64,000 nucleotides of DNA from the NCBI GenBank assembly GCA_025093985.1, contig JACAAK010000014.1, positions 806,001 through 870,000 of the forward strand, given 5' to 3'. Position numbers and translations under genes: made by a program. The notes below the pieces were generated by a model, which was not told the origin of the DNA, ran no database searches, and was given only the letters and a program-made list of their open reading frames with translations. This DNA comes from Calvatia gigantea (Eukaryota; Basidiomycota; Agaricomycetes; Agaricales; Lycoperdaceae). Below, in pieces: positions 25,236-37,468 of the stretch (its first letter is position 1; the number at the start of each line of letters is the position of its first letter).

Positions 25236-27232
25236 TTAGAAGGTGAAGGGATGGATACTAGTTAGCATCTGGTTATCGAGCTTCGACCGCCAGCAAACCA
25301 TCCCATCCTTCCCCTGTCCCAGAATAAAGGGTCTATCCCAGGTCGCATCTGTTGGTTTAATAAAATATATACCAGGGTTGTGACTTCGCCGCACAACCCT
25401 GTTTCGAAGTGTGGCTGAGGTCTGGCCGTACACCGTATCAGCAAAGGTCAAGGGCCAAGACGGTGTATAAATCACATTTCGCTCCAAACCTCGTAAAGCT
25501 GATTCATCGGGGCGGAAAGGGCGATTTTTGTACAATTGAATAATCCTCTGGAATTGGAAGTTGATCAGACCGGCTCCTGTCAAGGTATCCAGAGAGCGAC
25601 CCAATTGGCACACGCGGAAGAATAACTCCACCAAGTGCGTGTATACTCGGTCCTTATTGACTCCAGGATAGGGCCATGTGATGTCAACGTCAATTGATCC
25701 ATCTGGGTAACTTTTGAAAACCATGATGATGATGAGCATAACCGGTTGCAAACACTTTTGAATCACGTACCACTACTACGCGAATGGGTATGGTTTAAGC
25801 GGCCTAAAAGCTCCTGTCGAATGTTGTCCAGGCAACCACCGTAGATACAGAACTCCTTGGACCGTTTAGGATCTTACAGAAATTCCACGAACGATGCAGG
25901 ATAGTACTTGATCTTAACCTTTGATTGAGGCTCAAACTTTAAGACAGAACGGAGAGAGGCACAAGCGTGTCGAACTTGTGCCTCCGACAAACTGAAGAAT
26001 GTCGGCTGACATAGGAACTTGTAAATTGGCCGGAAGGAATGAAGCGGAGGGCAAGCTATTAAGGAGCAAGATTTTCTGGACCGTCAGGAGAATCTTTGAG
26101 GAAACGCGTTGCATGATGAGTGTATAAAAAAGGTCGAGTTCTGACAACGGACGGTCGGAGTCGGGGGCGCCTGGCCTAAACGTAAGAACAACGTGCAGCT
26201 GGTCGACAGGACCAAGAGAGTTGCGCTCGCCAACGAAACGTATCACTGTGGATGCATAGCCGAATAATCCCGCAGAGCGGTCGACTAGGGCAGCGACATC
26301 GCGTTCAAATGGCCAGGACGATGGAAGGCCATCTTCCTCCCGTATTCTCTTGAACTCAGCTGTTAGATAGCTTAGGATTTCGTAATCGATCTCTCGAGAC
26401 ACTGGAAGCTCAAGGTAGAAGGATAAGGGGCGTACGCGATCAGACGCAAAGGACGCCATGATATGGGATTCTGGGCGACCGAAAGAATGCCCAGCGAAAA
26501 GGAGTGGTCGCATCCCCAGCCGATTTTGCTACGATTTCGATGATGTCACATTGTGTTTTCGTTCCAGCGACTTCGTCAAGACCATCAACAGTGATCACGT
26601 ACTCCTTAATCTCTTCGCCTCGCGTGCGCATCTCCTCCAGAGGCCTGGTAAGAAGTTCGTGAAACTGTCGCGCAATCAACTTTTCCACAAGGGTCGGATC
26701 ACTGTGTATATCGCGGTCAAGGATGTTGCCGAAAGAAGTGGACTCGGTGGCGATTTGTACGAGATGGAGGGGAACAAGCATTTAGAGTCATCCCGGCTGT
26801 TAGGCCGAGAAAAGAAGAACCCCGCTCCTAGCTGATTCTGCCCGGCCAGGAGTTCCGCACAAGACTGCGCGGCGGCTGACTTTCCGACCCCAGCCGGACC
26901 ATACATCCAGAGAATAGGTTCGGTATGATGCGCGGCGCCGGCACCCCAACTGGCGATTTTGTCAATGAAGTTGAGGCGGGTACCAGGGTGACAATGAGGT
27001 GGTGAGTCGCAAGCAGAGGAATCATAAAATGCTTCTGGCATAGATGCTTTGAGGAGAATCGGAATACTGTTGTGTGTCAGTAATTGAAATTTACGTTGAA
27101 AAGTCTAGGCGGCTCACCAGAATCCCCAGTGCACTGGATGATTTGTTTGACTTCCGTATGAGACGAATAATCAAATAAGTGTGGGTTGTTGAGGACAAAG
27201 TCATGAGCGTCTTGCAAGACTCCAGAGGACAT
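25236..27232 (-). pseudogene. NACHT-domain NLR-like pseudogene C
   Basis: Third paralogue, same strand as B. It starts MSSGVLQDAHDFVLNNPH at 27232. The first intron's acceptor lacks one G compared with its relatives, which shifts the frame. The P-loop itself is good (GPAGVGKSAAAQ), but a deletion after SISY (about 26780) and another break at WAFFRSP (about 26490; relatives have WAFFSRP) shift the frame again. Walker B reads VITVDGLDEVAG. Further breaks occur before 25930. The C-terminal part (25766-25236) is a clean open frame with TGAGLINFQFQRI and SHNPGIYFIKPTD, which defines the family's conserved tail. B and C lie head to tail about 1.65 kb apart. Confidence 0.87.
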
Positions 27233-29523
27233 GGTGGCGAAGAACAAGCACACAGTGCTCAAAGCATGACTATCGCCCCAAGCACAAGGTCCCTTGCGTG
27301 ACATGCTGCCCTCACCTCGGCGCTGTCACCGTAAGGTGTATGCAGAGTTTGGTTGACAGATGTGAAGTATAGCTTGACACATGTGTTTCACCTTTCTTGT
27401 ATCCACATTCATTTTTGCGACGACCGAGCTAGTTGAAACGTCTGTACGAGTTCAGTCAAGGACGGAGTGTCGACTTTGAAAGGTCTGATTCAAGCTTGAA
27501 GACTTTCTGATGGAAGGGTATGCACGTGTTTCATTGTTGCCGCCTGATAAAAATCACGAGCATGTGGAGACCCCAGTCAGGTATTGGGACTTAACCTGAC
27601 TCAACGTGCACTAAGCGAATATCCACCCGAAAAGTAGCGCCATGATGCGTAAATCAAAACCTACAAAATATTAAATTATAGTCTGAAAGTAAACGTCCAG
27701 CCAATGTAGACTTCTCCAGCGTTTGATCTTGCCTTTTCGTATCCGAGAGGCGCAGAGTCTCTCCCCCTTCGCCTGCTCACACCGCTACAAAACAGGCATG
27801 AAAATGAAAGGCAATGATCAACAAAATATGAGCGCTTAAGCGCCTGTCCCACTTAGGCCCTCGAGCAGCATGGGGACAGGCAACTTTGATGGACCGTTTT
27901 CCCCTCCAAAATCTAGTTGGAGCGTGGTTGCCAGTCCCACCCGGAGAAGTGATCCGAGAAATCAGAATGCTAGCCGATGGCCACATTGCGGCGGCAGTCA
28001 ACGGAGTGGGAGTCCGTCGTCGCCAGGACTATTGTCGCCGATGGTTCTGCTTTGAAATTTGAAGTCAGAACCTAGCCGACTAAAGATGAGGGAGGAAAAC
28101 GCACTCAAAAACGATAAGTTGTAGCTCGGTAAACACACACCTTTTAACGAGAAGTTAAACCTTGACTGTACTCTAGAAAATGTATGTGAGCCCTTTGGAA
28201 CTTTCCCCCCCCCCTGTCCAACGTGCGTTCAGTATCTCCGTTCTGATATCGAATTCCTCCCTTCTTTGTCAGGTGATACGGGGACTAATGCCACAAGCGA
28301 TAACTAGTCTCCACCTGTTCTCCCATTGCTCAGTTTGATGACGTTGACCTTGGTAGTGAAATATTGTGAAACAGGAAACAAGACCACCCATGCTACTTTC
28401 CGGATTCAGAGTCAAATCCGAAGCTCTCGCGGGCGACCGGAATAAAGTACAAATCCGAAACCTGGGAGAGCGTTCTGTGATACGTGAGATATCGACCAAT
28501 GCAAAGAAGCTCGCTCACAGCGACCATTGTGAATACACCCCCCTCGCCTGACTGGCAATCCAGCCCTTCCAGTTCTGTCTTTTGCTGTGATTCTCAAAAT
28601 AGCCCTTTATTTTCACAAATCCATGCGCAAGTTATGATCCCGTTTGTGCCTTGATCATTCTAATTTTGTCCCGTCGGCTGGGTTCATCTCTGGAGCGCAA
28701 GATCGTTTCCTGGGTGGATCCCGCGAGCAACGGCCACCAACCGTGGCTATCAATAAGTCCACTACCCACCCTGTCTGGGGTGAGGTCGGTGATTCTACAT
28801 CTTTTGACCCCAATTATATGGCTTTTCTCAGGAAGGGTTTGTGTATCCTAGCACAGGTTGCCGGACGACCGCCGTCACTCAACAAATACCAAGAAGGTAC
28901 GACCGATAGCCCGGCCCGCACAATATTGACGCTGGAACTCTCTGGGCTTGTAAACGAAGGATGGTGCCATATAGCTCCTACTTTCTCTTGTTGACCCTTG
29001 TTGGTGGCTCTGACTCCCAGGTACGATTTTCAAATTAAACTTCCATGAAGGAGAAGCATCTTGAGAATCGAAGAGATGAAAAAGGGGAGGTACACACCGC
29101 CCACCTCCATCATGTCATGTCCACAAGAAAATGACAGATGGTCTCGAGCCCGGGCTAGAGTAGTACCCAAATTCTTGCACTTTACACGTTGTTCCTATCA
29201 ACTCTCATCGTGACAAATTCACAGTGCCTCCCAAGCCTGGGTAATAGATAGGTTTTGCTTCACAGTTTTCTTGAAGGTCACTCCCAACAATCAAACGAAT
29301 GACACGTTTAAGATCCACAGGTAAGGCACATAATGAGAATAAAGATGACATAGAATAGTACAATACGCAGGAAAGATGCACTCTTTGTTCCACGGGCGTT
29401 AAATGAGAAAGAACGAAAGTAAATTCGATCACAAGTTCAGCAATTAAGACGGTCTTCGTGACAGTTGGCATGTCCATTGGTTTGGGGCTAGCCTGTGAAT
29501 AGAGACTTCAGTGGGCGGTTCAC
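27233..29523. other. Intergenic, nothing recognised
   Basis: A C homopolymer run lies at about 28206-28215. The open frame at 28644-28994 (116 codons) has no recognisable motif. No RNA gene or repeat was seen. Confidence 0.4.
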
Positions 29524-31384
29524 TTATTGGGGAGTTTTCCAACATACAGCTCTCGAATTATGTGAATGAGTGCTGAATTCCACGCGACCGTTGTCTCGTT
29601 TAGATGATGACATTTGGAAACTGCCAAAGGAGGAGACTGCGGCAGTCGTCTTCATATGTTTCTCCTTTAAGTGGCTCCTTGCGTTCAGCCTGCGTGAGAT
29701 GCGTGAGTTTACACCAGGTTCGATGTATCTGGCGCTTGGCTTACATGGCAACTACACGTTTGGTTGTCAGCAAGATAAATCAAAACATTTCAATCCAGAA
29801 ACTCACAGAACGTGTTGGCATAGAGCTTTGTCACATTGACGTGGAAGGCGAACCTAAAGAGGATGGGGATTCTAATTGGGACAGGTCAGGTAACGAGATG
29901 GGACTGACCACGTAAGATTACTCGGGATGGCGTAGAATGTAATCAAGAGCAAGACCTGGATGAGGGTTACAAGTGCACCCCGGTGGATGATGAATTGCAT
30001 GAGTGACTTCAACAAGCTGTTGGTACTAGAGGCACTACTTCAGCGCCATTTTCCGGTGCTTGTCAAGTTGAGTTACATACCCGTTCATGCCAGTTTTCGA
30101 GGACCGGAGAAAAATGCACATTGCAATGGTGGCAAGAACGTCTGTGATAGCGCCAGCACCCTTGGCTATTCCGAAGAAAACCTTTATGCCAAGATCAGGA
30201 ATCCGTTCCGGAAAGGAGCGGAAAGGGCACTCACCGCGAACACTTGATTCCTATTGGAAAGGACACCATAGTGGAATTTGTACATTGTACCAACGCAGCC
30301 TAAAACTGATGTTAGTTCTTCAAAAGGACGGAAAATAGGGTATGACGAACCAACACCGCCGGCTAAATGAAAAAGAATAATTCAGAGATGAACTTAGGCT
30401 CGTATGGGGCGGTGATCCCAATGTTCTTACCAAAAGCCACAAACAGGAAAAACGTCTGGCGTTAATTATCAGCGTCCGCGGACAATGTGGAGGTCGAAGT
30501 CCTCGCAACGCACGATGGCAGAAATAAGCATCCAGCTTCCGTTTCCCGAGCGTTTAACTGCGTTGGCCAGCGTCTATCAACTTACATTTCCCCAGCAAAA
30601 GAAAGGACTTGCCATTGACAAGTTGGTGAACGAAATACGACTGCGAACTTCAGGGATTCATTAGCTCAGATAACAATCTTCACCCAAGACCAAGTTAGCT
30701 TACATGGCTGTGATGATCGTGGAAATGAGGCACTCCGCTGAGAGTTCACTGGAGTTAGAGGTTTATTAGCGTGAGATGCACCGATGTAAGCGGGACGTAG
30801 CCAAACTGACGGAGTTATTGAACCAAGGGGGGCAAGTGAGCCATAATGGGGTATCTAAAATGTTGTGAAGATTGGTTGGTTGACCGGTTTACGGAAATTA
30901 GGGATCGAAAATGACCACTTACAAGATAGTAGTAGATGGACTGGGCAGTTAACGAGGAGGAGACCAGATCAAGGAAACTTATAAGAAGGTCGGGATCAAT
31001 AGGGCAATTATGATTGTGGACGAAAGGAGACACGTACATCATGGAAGCGGCCTGCAAGGCGCAGCATTAACACACATTTCCATCAAGTATATTTCGTAAG
31101 GCCAACATACCGTCGCTCGCACAGAAAGCCTATCCCCAGGACTAGGGAAGTAAACGTACGCTTGCACGATTGTCATTCCTCCGAGGCTGATATCCGCAAT
31201 GTTAGCTTGAAGCTTCACGGTGAATGAGAATTCACGCACAGTAACGAGATCACGAAGCCTGCACATCAAAGCAATAGATTAAACCCTTCATAACCACACA
31301 GAGCAGGGAGAATAAGAACCTACCCCAATAAACGGGTGCAAAAACGGGTGCAAGGTCGATCTCAGGAACCGTTTGAGCGTCCAT
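29524..31384 (-). CDS. Multi-pass membrane protein, DUF6534-type
   Basis: This gene is hidden by at least nine short introns. From the ATG at 31384, pieces on the minus strand read in order: MDAQTVPEIDLAPVFAPVYWG, then FVISLLLGGMTIVQAYVYF, FLDLVSSSLTAQSIYYYL, ECLISTIITA, SYFVHQLVNG, VAKGAGAITDVLATIAMCIFL, LMQFIIHRGALVTLIQVLL, FAFHVNVTKLYANTF and AMLNARSHLKEKH. The protein ends with a polar tail and stops at 29524. The order of hydrophobic segments, the QAYVYF and SIYYYL motifs and the final LNAR match the family of seven-helix membrane proteins (DUF6533/6534) that is greatly expanded in Agaricomycetes. Their function is not known; a receptor-like role is only suggested by topology. Exact exon borders in the middle are uncertain. 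Confidence 0.75.
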
Positions 31385-33158
31385 CCTGCAAGTCCTTCAA
31401 TACCGTTCGTGCTGTTCTTTTGTGACGCAACGAAGAAATTTGGCCACTCGGTAAGGGGAAAAGGAAAACAGTAGGGAAAAGGGGGATTTCGTCAATTGAT
31501 GATTTGTACTTATGTATAGCCCCCAAGTAGAAGCGAGTCGTGTACCCCATACGAGACACACTGAAGACGGACACGAGGTGTCCCAGGAGGCACCGGCCTA
31601 AGTTCTTCATCTCCGATCAATCCACTCAAATTGGCATCTGTTACAAAACCCAATTATAACGGTAGGCGTCTCCCCCCCGTCGTCAGGGACGTTGGGGTCC
31701 ATCAAAGGGAGAAGGAATCGTCACATGCGTTTTGGATAGGTATCATTCGATTTGCGCTAGTAATGCTCCTAAACTTGATGTTCTCGGGACCAAACCTGTG
31801 CCCCAGACGGGTGGGCTTTTGAGGTATGACAGTGACTTGATTGTGGTAATATAAAATTACGGCTCCAATGTGAGTACGAACAATCGACCAGAAGTAACCC
31901 CGAACGGTGCAACAGCTGGACTGAAAACAGGCATACTCCCTGCGGAAATGCTAAGTGACGGGGATCATTCGAGTGAATGATGGTGGAGAGTCGGCGGCAA
32001 CGTATGGGAGCCGTGGAAATTGCCGATACCATTATCTCCGATTGAAATTAGCCTTGGGCTTGTGTGAACGACGAGTCGAACTTGTTGGAATAAAAATGGT
32101 ATCACCTGTCATACTCTTCTGTAGAAAAGCGAGGTGTTCCGAGGATTGGAGAGTACTGACAAGATATATCCGAAATTCACGTCTTGTGAGAGTTTACGAC
32201 GTGCGCCGGGGTGCATCAAAAATAGACTCAACGACGCTCAAGGCTGTGCTTACTGTGATTATCCCGCGACAGATCGTGGCAAACGTGGTTTGCCTCCCCG
32301 AAAACCCAGTATCTACTCTCGACACTGGTGGCCACCACAAGGTTATCGCCACTCTCGGTCCTCTTCAATTTTTTGAGTCCCTTCGTGCTACGAGCAACCC
32401 CGTTGCTCTTTGGGTGAAACTGGGCGGGGGATCATCACGAAAATTAGGTGAAAATGAAGAAGATCACAACGGATGATAACGAAAAGGATCACAGCGCTCA
32501 CGCCGAGTGCGTCCGTATCTCAAGACTACATCCTCACCATTCCCATAATCGTTCGAGCCCATCTCACTTGCCCAAAAGGTGGTTTTGAAGTGCCAATACA
32601 TGAGTGCGGCAAGCAGAGGTGGATGCGCAGCTCACATCGGCTGCTGATAATTCGTGTAGGAGGGACTTTAATCTGAGAAACGGATCAGAGGCATAGGCGG
32701 GTGTGTGGACGAAGACCAAGTGTATATCTTACGGGCCAATTTCCATCGGCCATCAGGTGTTTCAAGAAAGTAAATCGTACTTCAGTGTTTCAAAATCCAC
32801 ACAAGAACAGTGCACTGCAGCGCTCTGTTCTTTCGGAGTATTGATCACCATCAATCATTCCTACCCTATGGAAGACCGTGATAGCTCATGTGAACTGAGT
32901 TTTAACTAAAAGGGCAGTTTCAAGTGTTCCACCCAATTGAAACCATTGCCAAGCACTTTGCTTGACCAGGGAAAATCAAGGAAAGTCAGCATGGTCTGCC
33001 ATCATTATACTATTTTGAGCGTCATAAACCCTGAAGGACAGAAGTACTAAATGCCCGCCAGGTCACCGGTTATCATTCCACAGACAGCTACAGCTTCACA
33101 ATCTGATAAGCACCACCTTATAAGTGCCGTATCTATTCACAAGACATAACCTTATTCC
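31385..33158. other. Intergenic, one long unexplained frame
   Basis: A 173-codon plus-strand frame at 31955-32476 starts at GTG and shows no family features. The minus strand of the same stretch has no convincing exons either. Nothing else is supported. Confidence 0.35.
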
Positions 33159-33972
33159 CTATTCTATTCTCGCCATAATGGCATTGACCTTTTCCTTCCC
33201 ACCTCCTTCCCAATCATCCCAACAATGTCCAAACACCGCCGTATCTCTCCCAACATACTTCGCCCCCCTCGGATCGCCGTTCCTCACTTCAAACCCATTC
33301 CCAAATTGTTGTTTGTTCTCAGGCAACACCCTATCCCACCTCAGAATCCCTTCAAATCTGAAGCCCATCCTCTCTGCCAGCCTCCTGGACGGCATATTTG
33401 ACGCATTGGCCTGCCAAAATGCTCTTCTTAAGCCCAGTCCCCCACCGTCCGGTAAGTCGAGAGCATAGTGCATCGTGAGTCCCACAGCGTTAGATGTTAC
33501 ATGGGTGCGTTGAAATGGAGGCAGGATAATGATATAACCTATTTCAGCTGCGAGATTGACTGCAGAAGAGTTGATATATGCCAGGTGTCCTGCTATTGCC
33601 CCATCTTCGCCTTCGATCTTGGTCGAAGGCGTGGAAGAGGTCTTGGTTTTGTCTAGAAGGAGGAAAAGCGTGAAGCCCGGGTTTTTGTGAATCACGGGTT
33701 CGTAGAATGTGTCGATCAACTCTTCGGGAGTTGAAAATGGTCCGTTTGGGATGTAGTTGAAAACCTCAGGGTAAGGAAGAACTGCATTGAAGAAAGGCCT
33801 TGCATGTTTAGAAGGCTGCGCAGCAGGTTAAGGCCAGATATTAAGCTTTGGAAGCGAGATTAGGGCTCACAATGAAGGGTATAAGTTTCACTCGATCATT
33901 CTCGAGAGCCTTGGGGACAGGAAAGCAGAAGTTGTGATTATACTCGGAGTCGGGCGCAGTACTAGAAGCCAT
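33159..33972 (-). CDS. GNAT-family N-acetyltransferase
   Basis: Exons 33972-33871 and 33815-33159 with a 55-bp intron give 252 aa. The protein begins MASSTAPDSEYNHNFCFPVP and has the layout of RimJ/RimL-type acetyltransferases: an N-terminal strand (NDRVKLIPF), helix alpha1 (HARPFFNAV), central strands (TLFLLLDK, IAGHLAYINS), the acetyl-CoA strand (EIGYIIILPPFQRTHVTSNAVG), and then WQANASNMPSRRLAERMGFRFEG with the Asn/Ser positions typical of the family. It transfers acetyl from acetyl-CoA to an amine; the substrate is unknown. A decayed relative sits 8.4 kb away at 42352. Confidence 0.88.
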
Positions 33973-34586
33973 GGTCTGATGAAAAAGATGAAAACCAGGA
34001 GGATCAGAGAGCCTCACGATAGGCGCCTTGAAGCCTGAAAGTGTTTCCCTTGCTGACTCACCCAGGCTTCTTTGCTGTTGCTCCAGGCGGCTTTGATAGC
34101 CGCATCAAATAGCGGGTCGGGCTCCAGTCTTTGGTTTTATTTAACCTGCATTAAAACTTGGCTTACGAGGGGGATTTAAAGGCTGCAAGTTACTACCAAG
34201 TTTAAAAGTGACTCTGCCCCTCCGGATAAATATGTGTTAGTTTTGTTGGCGAAGTAATTATCCATGACGTCATAAACATCAACTGCAGGGGGATGAACGG
34301 CACAAAGACTCCACCTATCCATTACGCATCGCCACACTAGAAATTACCCACACATTCTGAAGAGTTGCCGAAGCTCTGCGTGTGTGAGGAAATTGTTCAC
34401 GTCATCTTGTTGGAGTTTCTCCTGGAAGTTCGCATGTTAACTGACAGGCGCACCATCCTTCACGTCATTGGCACATCTCTGGGTATATATATACGAGGCT
34501 GCAGTGGCCTACTCAAGTCCATGAGAAGTAAACCAAACACTATCATAGACGATATTTGAATCACAACAAATCAATTTATAACAATC
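33973..34586. other. Intergenic, promoter region of the microprotein gene
   Basis: No gene is seen. A TATATATATA run at about 34484-34493 lies ~95 bp before the microprotein start and is a candidate TATA element. Confidence 0.35.
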
Positions 34587-34934
34587 ATGGTATGACCTTT
34601 CCCGCCTTTCTGTTCAGCGCAACAGCTACTTACTGTTATACTTGACAGGGAGCAATTTTCTCGTCCATCGGTCGCGGAATCAACGCCGTGATATCTGCTA
34701 TCGCTGATGTAATTATGGCCATTGTTGGCGCAATCACTTCTGTGCGTGAAATTGCATCGATCGTGATTCATGAAATCGTTTACTGATTGAGTCGCACGAC
34801 AACAGGTGATTGTAACAATCTGCGAATTCATAGCCGATATCCTCTGCTGTAGATGTTTCGGCTCTCGGAGAAGGACTGGGGGATATACAAGAAGGAGAGG
34901 GTTTACGGGGCGGCGGAGAGCAGCGAGGTATTGA
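34587..34934 (+). CDS. 74-aa membrane-like microprotein with Arg-rich tail
   Basis: Exons 34587-34589, 34649-34741 and 34806-34934 have GT-AG introns of 59 and 64 bp. The first coding exon is only the ATG. The protein begins M-GAIFSSIGRGINAVISAI, continues with a hydrophobic stretch rich in Ile, Val and Ala (DVIMAIVGAITSVIVTI), then DILCCRCFG and an Arg/Gly-rich tail. It looks like a small membrane-inserted or membrane-binding peptide with a Cys cluster suited to palmitoylation and a basic cytosolic tail. I know similar small proteins occur in Agaricomycete gene sets but cannot name a function. It is too short and too split to appear as an ORF. Confidence 0.65.
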
Positions 34935-35051
34935 CAACGTTGATGATACCAGGTGAAAGGAGGGGACAGAGGAACATCACGAACTTACTATAGGATACAA
35001 TATGGTGGATTCTTTGATCTTGTAACATGCAAAAATTCCGGACTTGGATTA

Positions 35052-37187
35052 TCAGAACTGCCCTTGCTTCCAATATGCGAACTCCGCATTTGTCAGACTT
35101 GGATGTCCGTTTCCTGTGTTGTAAACCGCGAAGGAAGCGCCTTTGAAGAAGAAACCTCTGTGTGGTCACCCTCAGCATCAACGCGAACGGTCTTTCCAAT
35201 AAAGGTGGTGAAGCCCTACCCGGCAGGTGGAATAGATAGCACCGACCCATCAAATCTCCCAACCTCCGCCCATTTCCCAGCTGAACCTTCTGTATATGAG
35301 AGTGTGTATTCGATGGGTGTGGCATCTATCCTAAGTTTCACGGGATCATCCAAAGTTGTTAGAGGGATATAGGTCGTCTAACACAACACAAAGAAGTGTT
35401 AACACATACAATGAAGGTCGATAGGACTGGAGGGACTTACATGTGTAACCGTAGCATTCTCCGTAGTCAGAGCCCAGGGTCCAACTTGCTTATTCAGTGT
35501 CACAGTTCGCATAACTATACATCTCCCTTTTTCTCCATCAGGCGGTCCGCTGACCCCAATTTCATTGTGCAAAAAGTCGCCATAAAACACACTGATACCG
35601 GCTTCTTCGAGTTGGGTCCTCGGGGATGGGAAGTACAACTCCGTTTCGAACGTTTCGTTGTACGAAGCTTGTTTTCGTAGGAACATGGCGGGGGAGTCGC
35701 GGTCACCGGGTCGATAAGGGTTTGGTCTTAGTTTTAACGAGGCGGATGTGAGAATGTGGAAGGGAGCGTAAGGTGTGCGGAGGGTGTAGAATGAGTGATC
35801 GAGTGCGTGAGACGTGAAGTCGTTGAAGTAGACGTCGTCTAGCCTCTTCGACTCGTCAGGCATATCCGCAGAAGCCATGGCCGGCGTAGTTGAGTTAGCA
35901 GCGACGTGGTCGTCATGCGAGAGCACCTCCAAGGACAACGATTTCCCATTGTTAAACACCGGCCACCCATCAACCCAGCTAACAGGAAACAAGAACGTCT
36001 CCCTCCCAAGCTGCTCTCTGTTCAGCCTCTGTCCATCATCCTGCGCCCCTTGTGGTCTTACGCCAAGAGCAACTCCCCACCAAAACCCATGTACGTCCTG
36101 GACCAAATCTGCGTGCCCGGTATTTTGGACACTCAAGCTCGTATCAGCACCGTTGAACAAGATGGGATTGTTTGGGTTGTTCTCCCAGGGACCAGATGGG
36201 CTGACGGTGCTGCGTTGAATCGTCGCGCTGTGGGTTATACCAGTTCCGCCTTCAGCTATGAGGAGGTAGTACGTGGAGTTGATGTGGTAGATGTGTGGGC
36301 CTTCGGGACGGGCGGTGGATGTGTGGGGCAAGGTGCCAGTGAAGATTATTTGGGAGGGAGTTAAGGACGTCCCGGTACTAAGGTCAAGTTTGTTTTGGTA
36401 TATGCCTGTGTGGGATATGTTGACGACAGGTCAGCGAGTGTGGAGGTAAAAAACAGACTGTAGATTTTATCGTGGTCGTTGTTTATGCCCGACCAAGTGA
36501 GATATACCTATAAGTTTGGTGCATGAGGGCTCGTAACGAGGGGAGAGAAAAACACGTACGTCGCCATTTGTATCCCAAAATAAGTCCGCATCGTACCCAA
36601 GGCTGTCTACGAAGTTGGTGAATGAATGTTTGGACACAAAGTGGACGAGGTACGTACCAAAGTATACTGGGTCACTCCAATTGTTCGAGAATATGTCGTC
36701 CGTTTTTACATAAAATGACCTAGGGAAGAGCCTAAGTTCTACTAAGGGGTAGTAATGTATGAATATAAATATTTAAGGTCTTGGAAGACGACAGCGCAAC
36801 TCACAGGTGTAGACATATCGCTTCGTCGACGTTAAATAGAAAGTCCCTTTGTGATACCGCAATGAGGGCGCCCACACGCCTACAAAAATTCATGGTTGAT
36901 AAATGTATCTCCTCAACAAGAATGAACCCCAACGTACCAGCATCTGAAGGCGTGCCGTATAACCCCAGCTGCGACGGTCGGTTCAACCCGTGGCCAATCA
37001 ACGTCCAATCCTTCAAGTTCTTGCTATGATAGATCGGGTGCCCGGGAAAGTACTCGAATGTTGACGTCGCAATAAAATAGTCCTCGCCAACGCGTAGGAT
37101 CGTCGGATCTGGATTCCAACCTGGGAGGATTGGATTTTTCTGCTTTGCGAATGCAACAATGACAAAAGCTAGGAGTAGGAGCCACAT
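35052..37187 (-). CDS. Secreted glycoside hydrolase family 43 enzyme
   Basis: Eight exons (37187-36938, 36879-36805, 36741-36658, 36606-36560, 36507-36459, 36405-35441, 35377-35220, 35157-35052) with consistent phases give 577 aa. A signal peptide MWLLLLAFVIVAFA precedes KQKNPILPGWNPDPTI. GH43 marks are the catalytic base Asp in WNPDPT, FIATSTFEYFPG, VWAPSLRYH, YDADLFWD with the second Asp, and ARPEGPHIY with the acid Glu. The C-terminal half is a beta-sandwich ending GNGHPSLTNAEFAYWKQGQF, typical of the beta-xylosidase/arabinofuranosidase type. It should trim xylan or arabinan side chains outside the cell. Several candidate N-glycosylation sites (NST, NET) are present. It is divergent with the carrier gene at 37469 across 281 bp. 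Confidence 0.92.
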
Positions 37188-37468
37188 GCGGTCTTTGAAC
37201 GACGCTCATGCTCATTGTGCGGCATATTTATATGCCTTTGTGTCGGTGATAGAGAAGCAGTTGTGGTTGTGGTCAGAGGTCAGAGTTTCAGAAGTCTCGG
37301 GCCGGGGAACGGTCCTGTGGAGTGCGATCAATGTTTGCTCACTGATTCGGATGTAAGTGATTACTTATTCTGGTAAAGAGCCGTGTTTGTAATCCCTGTG
37401 ACGGCACCAACGTGCTTCAGGTGGGCTCTCACTCAGTACTATGCAGCCTGTCAGTCCCTTTTTCACCC

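Noticed and set aside
31955..32476. 173-codon plus-strand frame
   Set aside because: It starts at GTG, has no recognisable motif, and composition is like flanking non-coding sequence. It is kept only as a remark in the intergenic entry.
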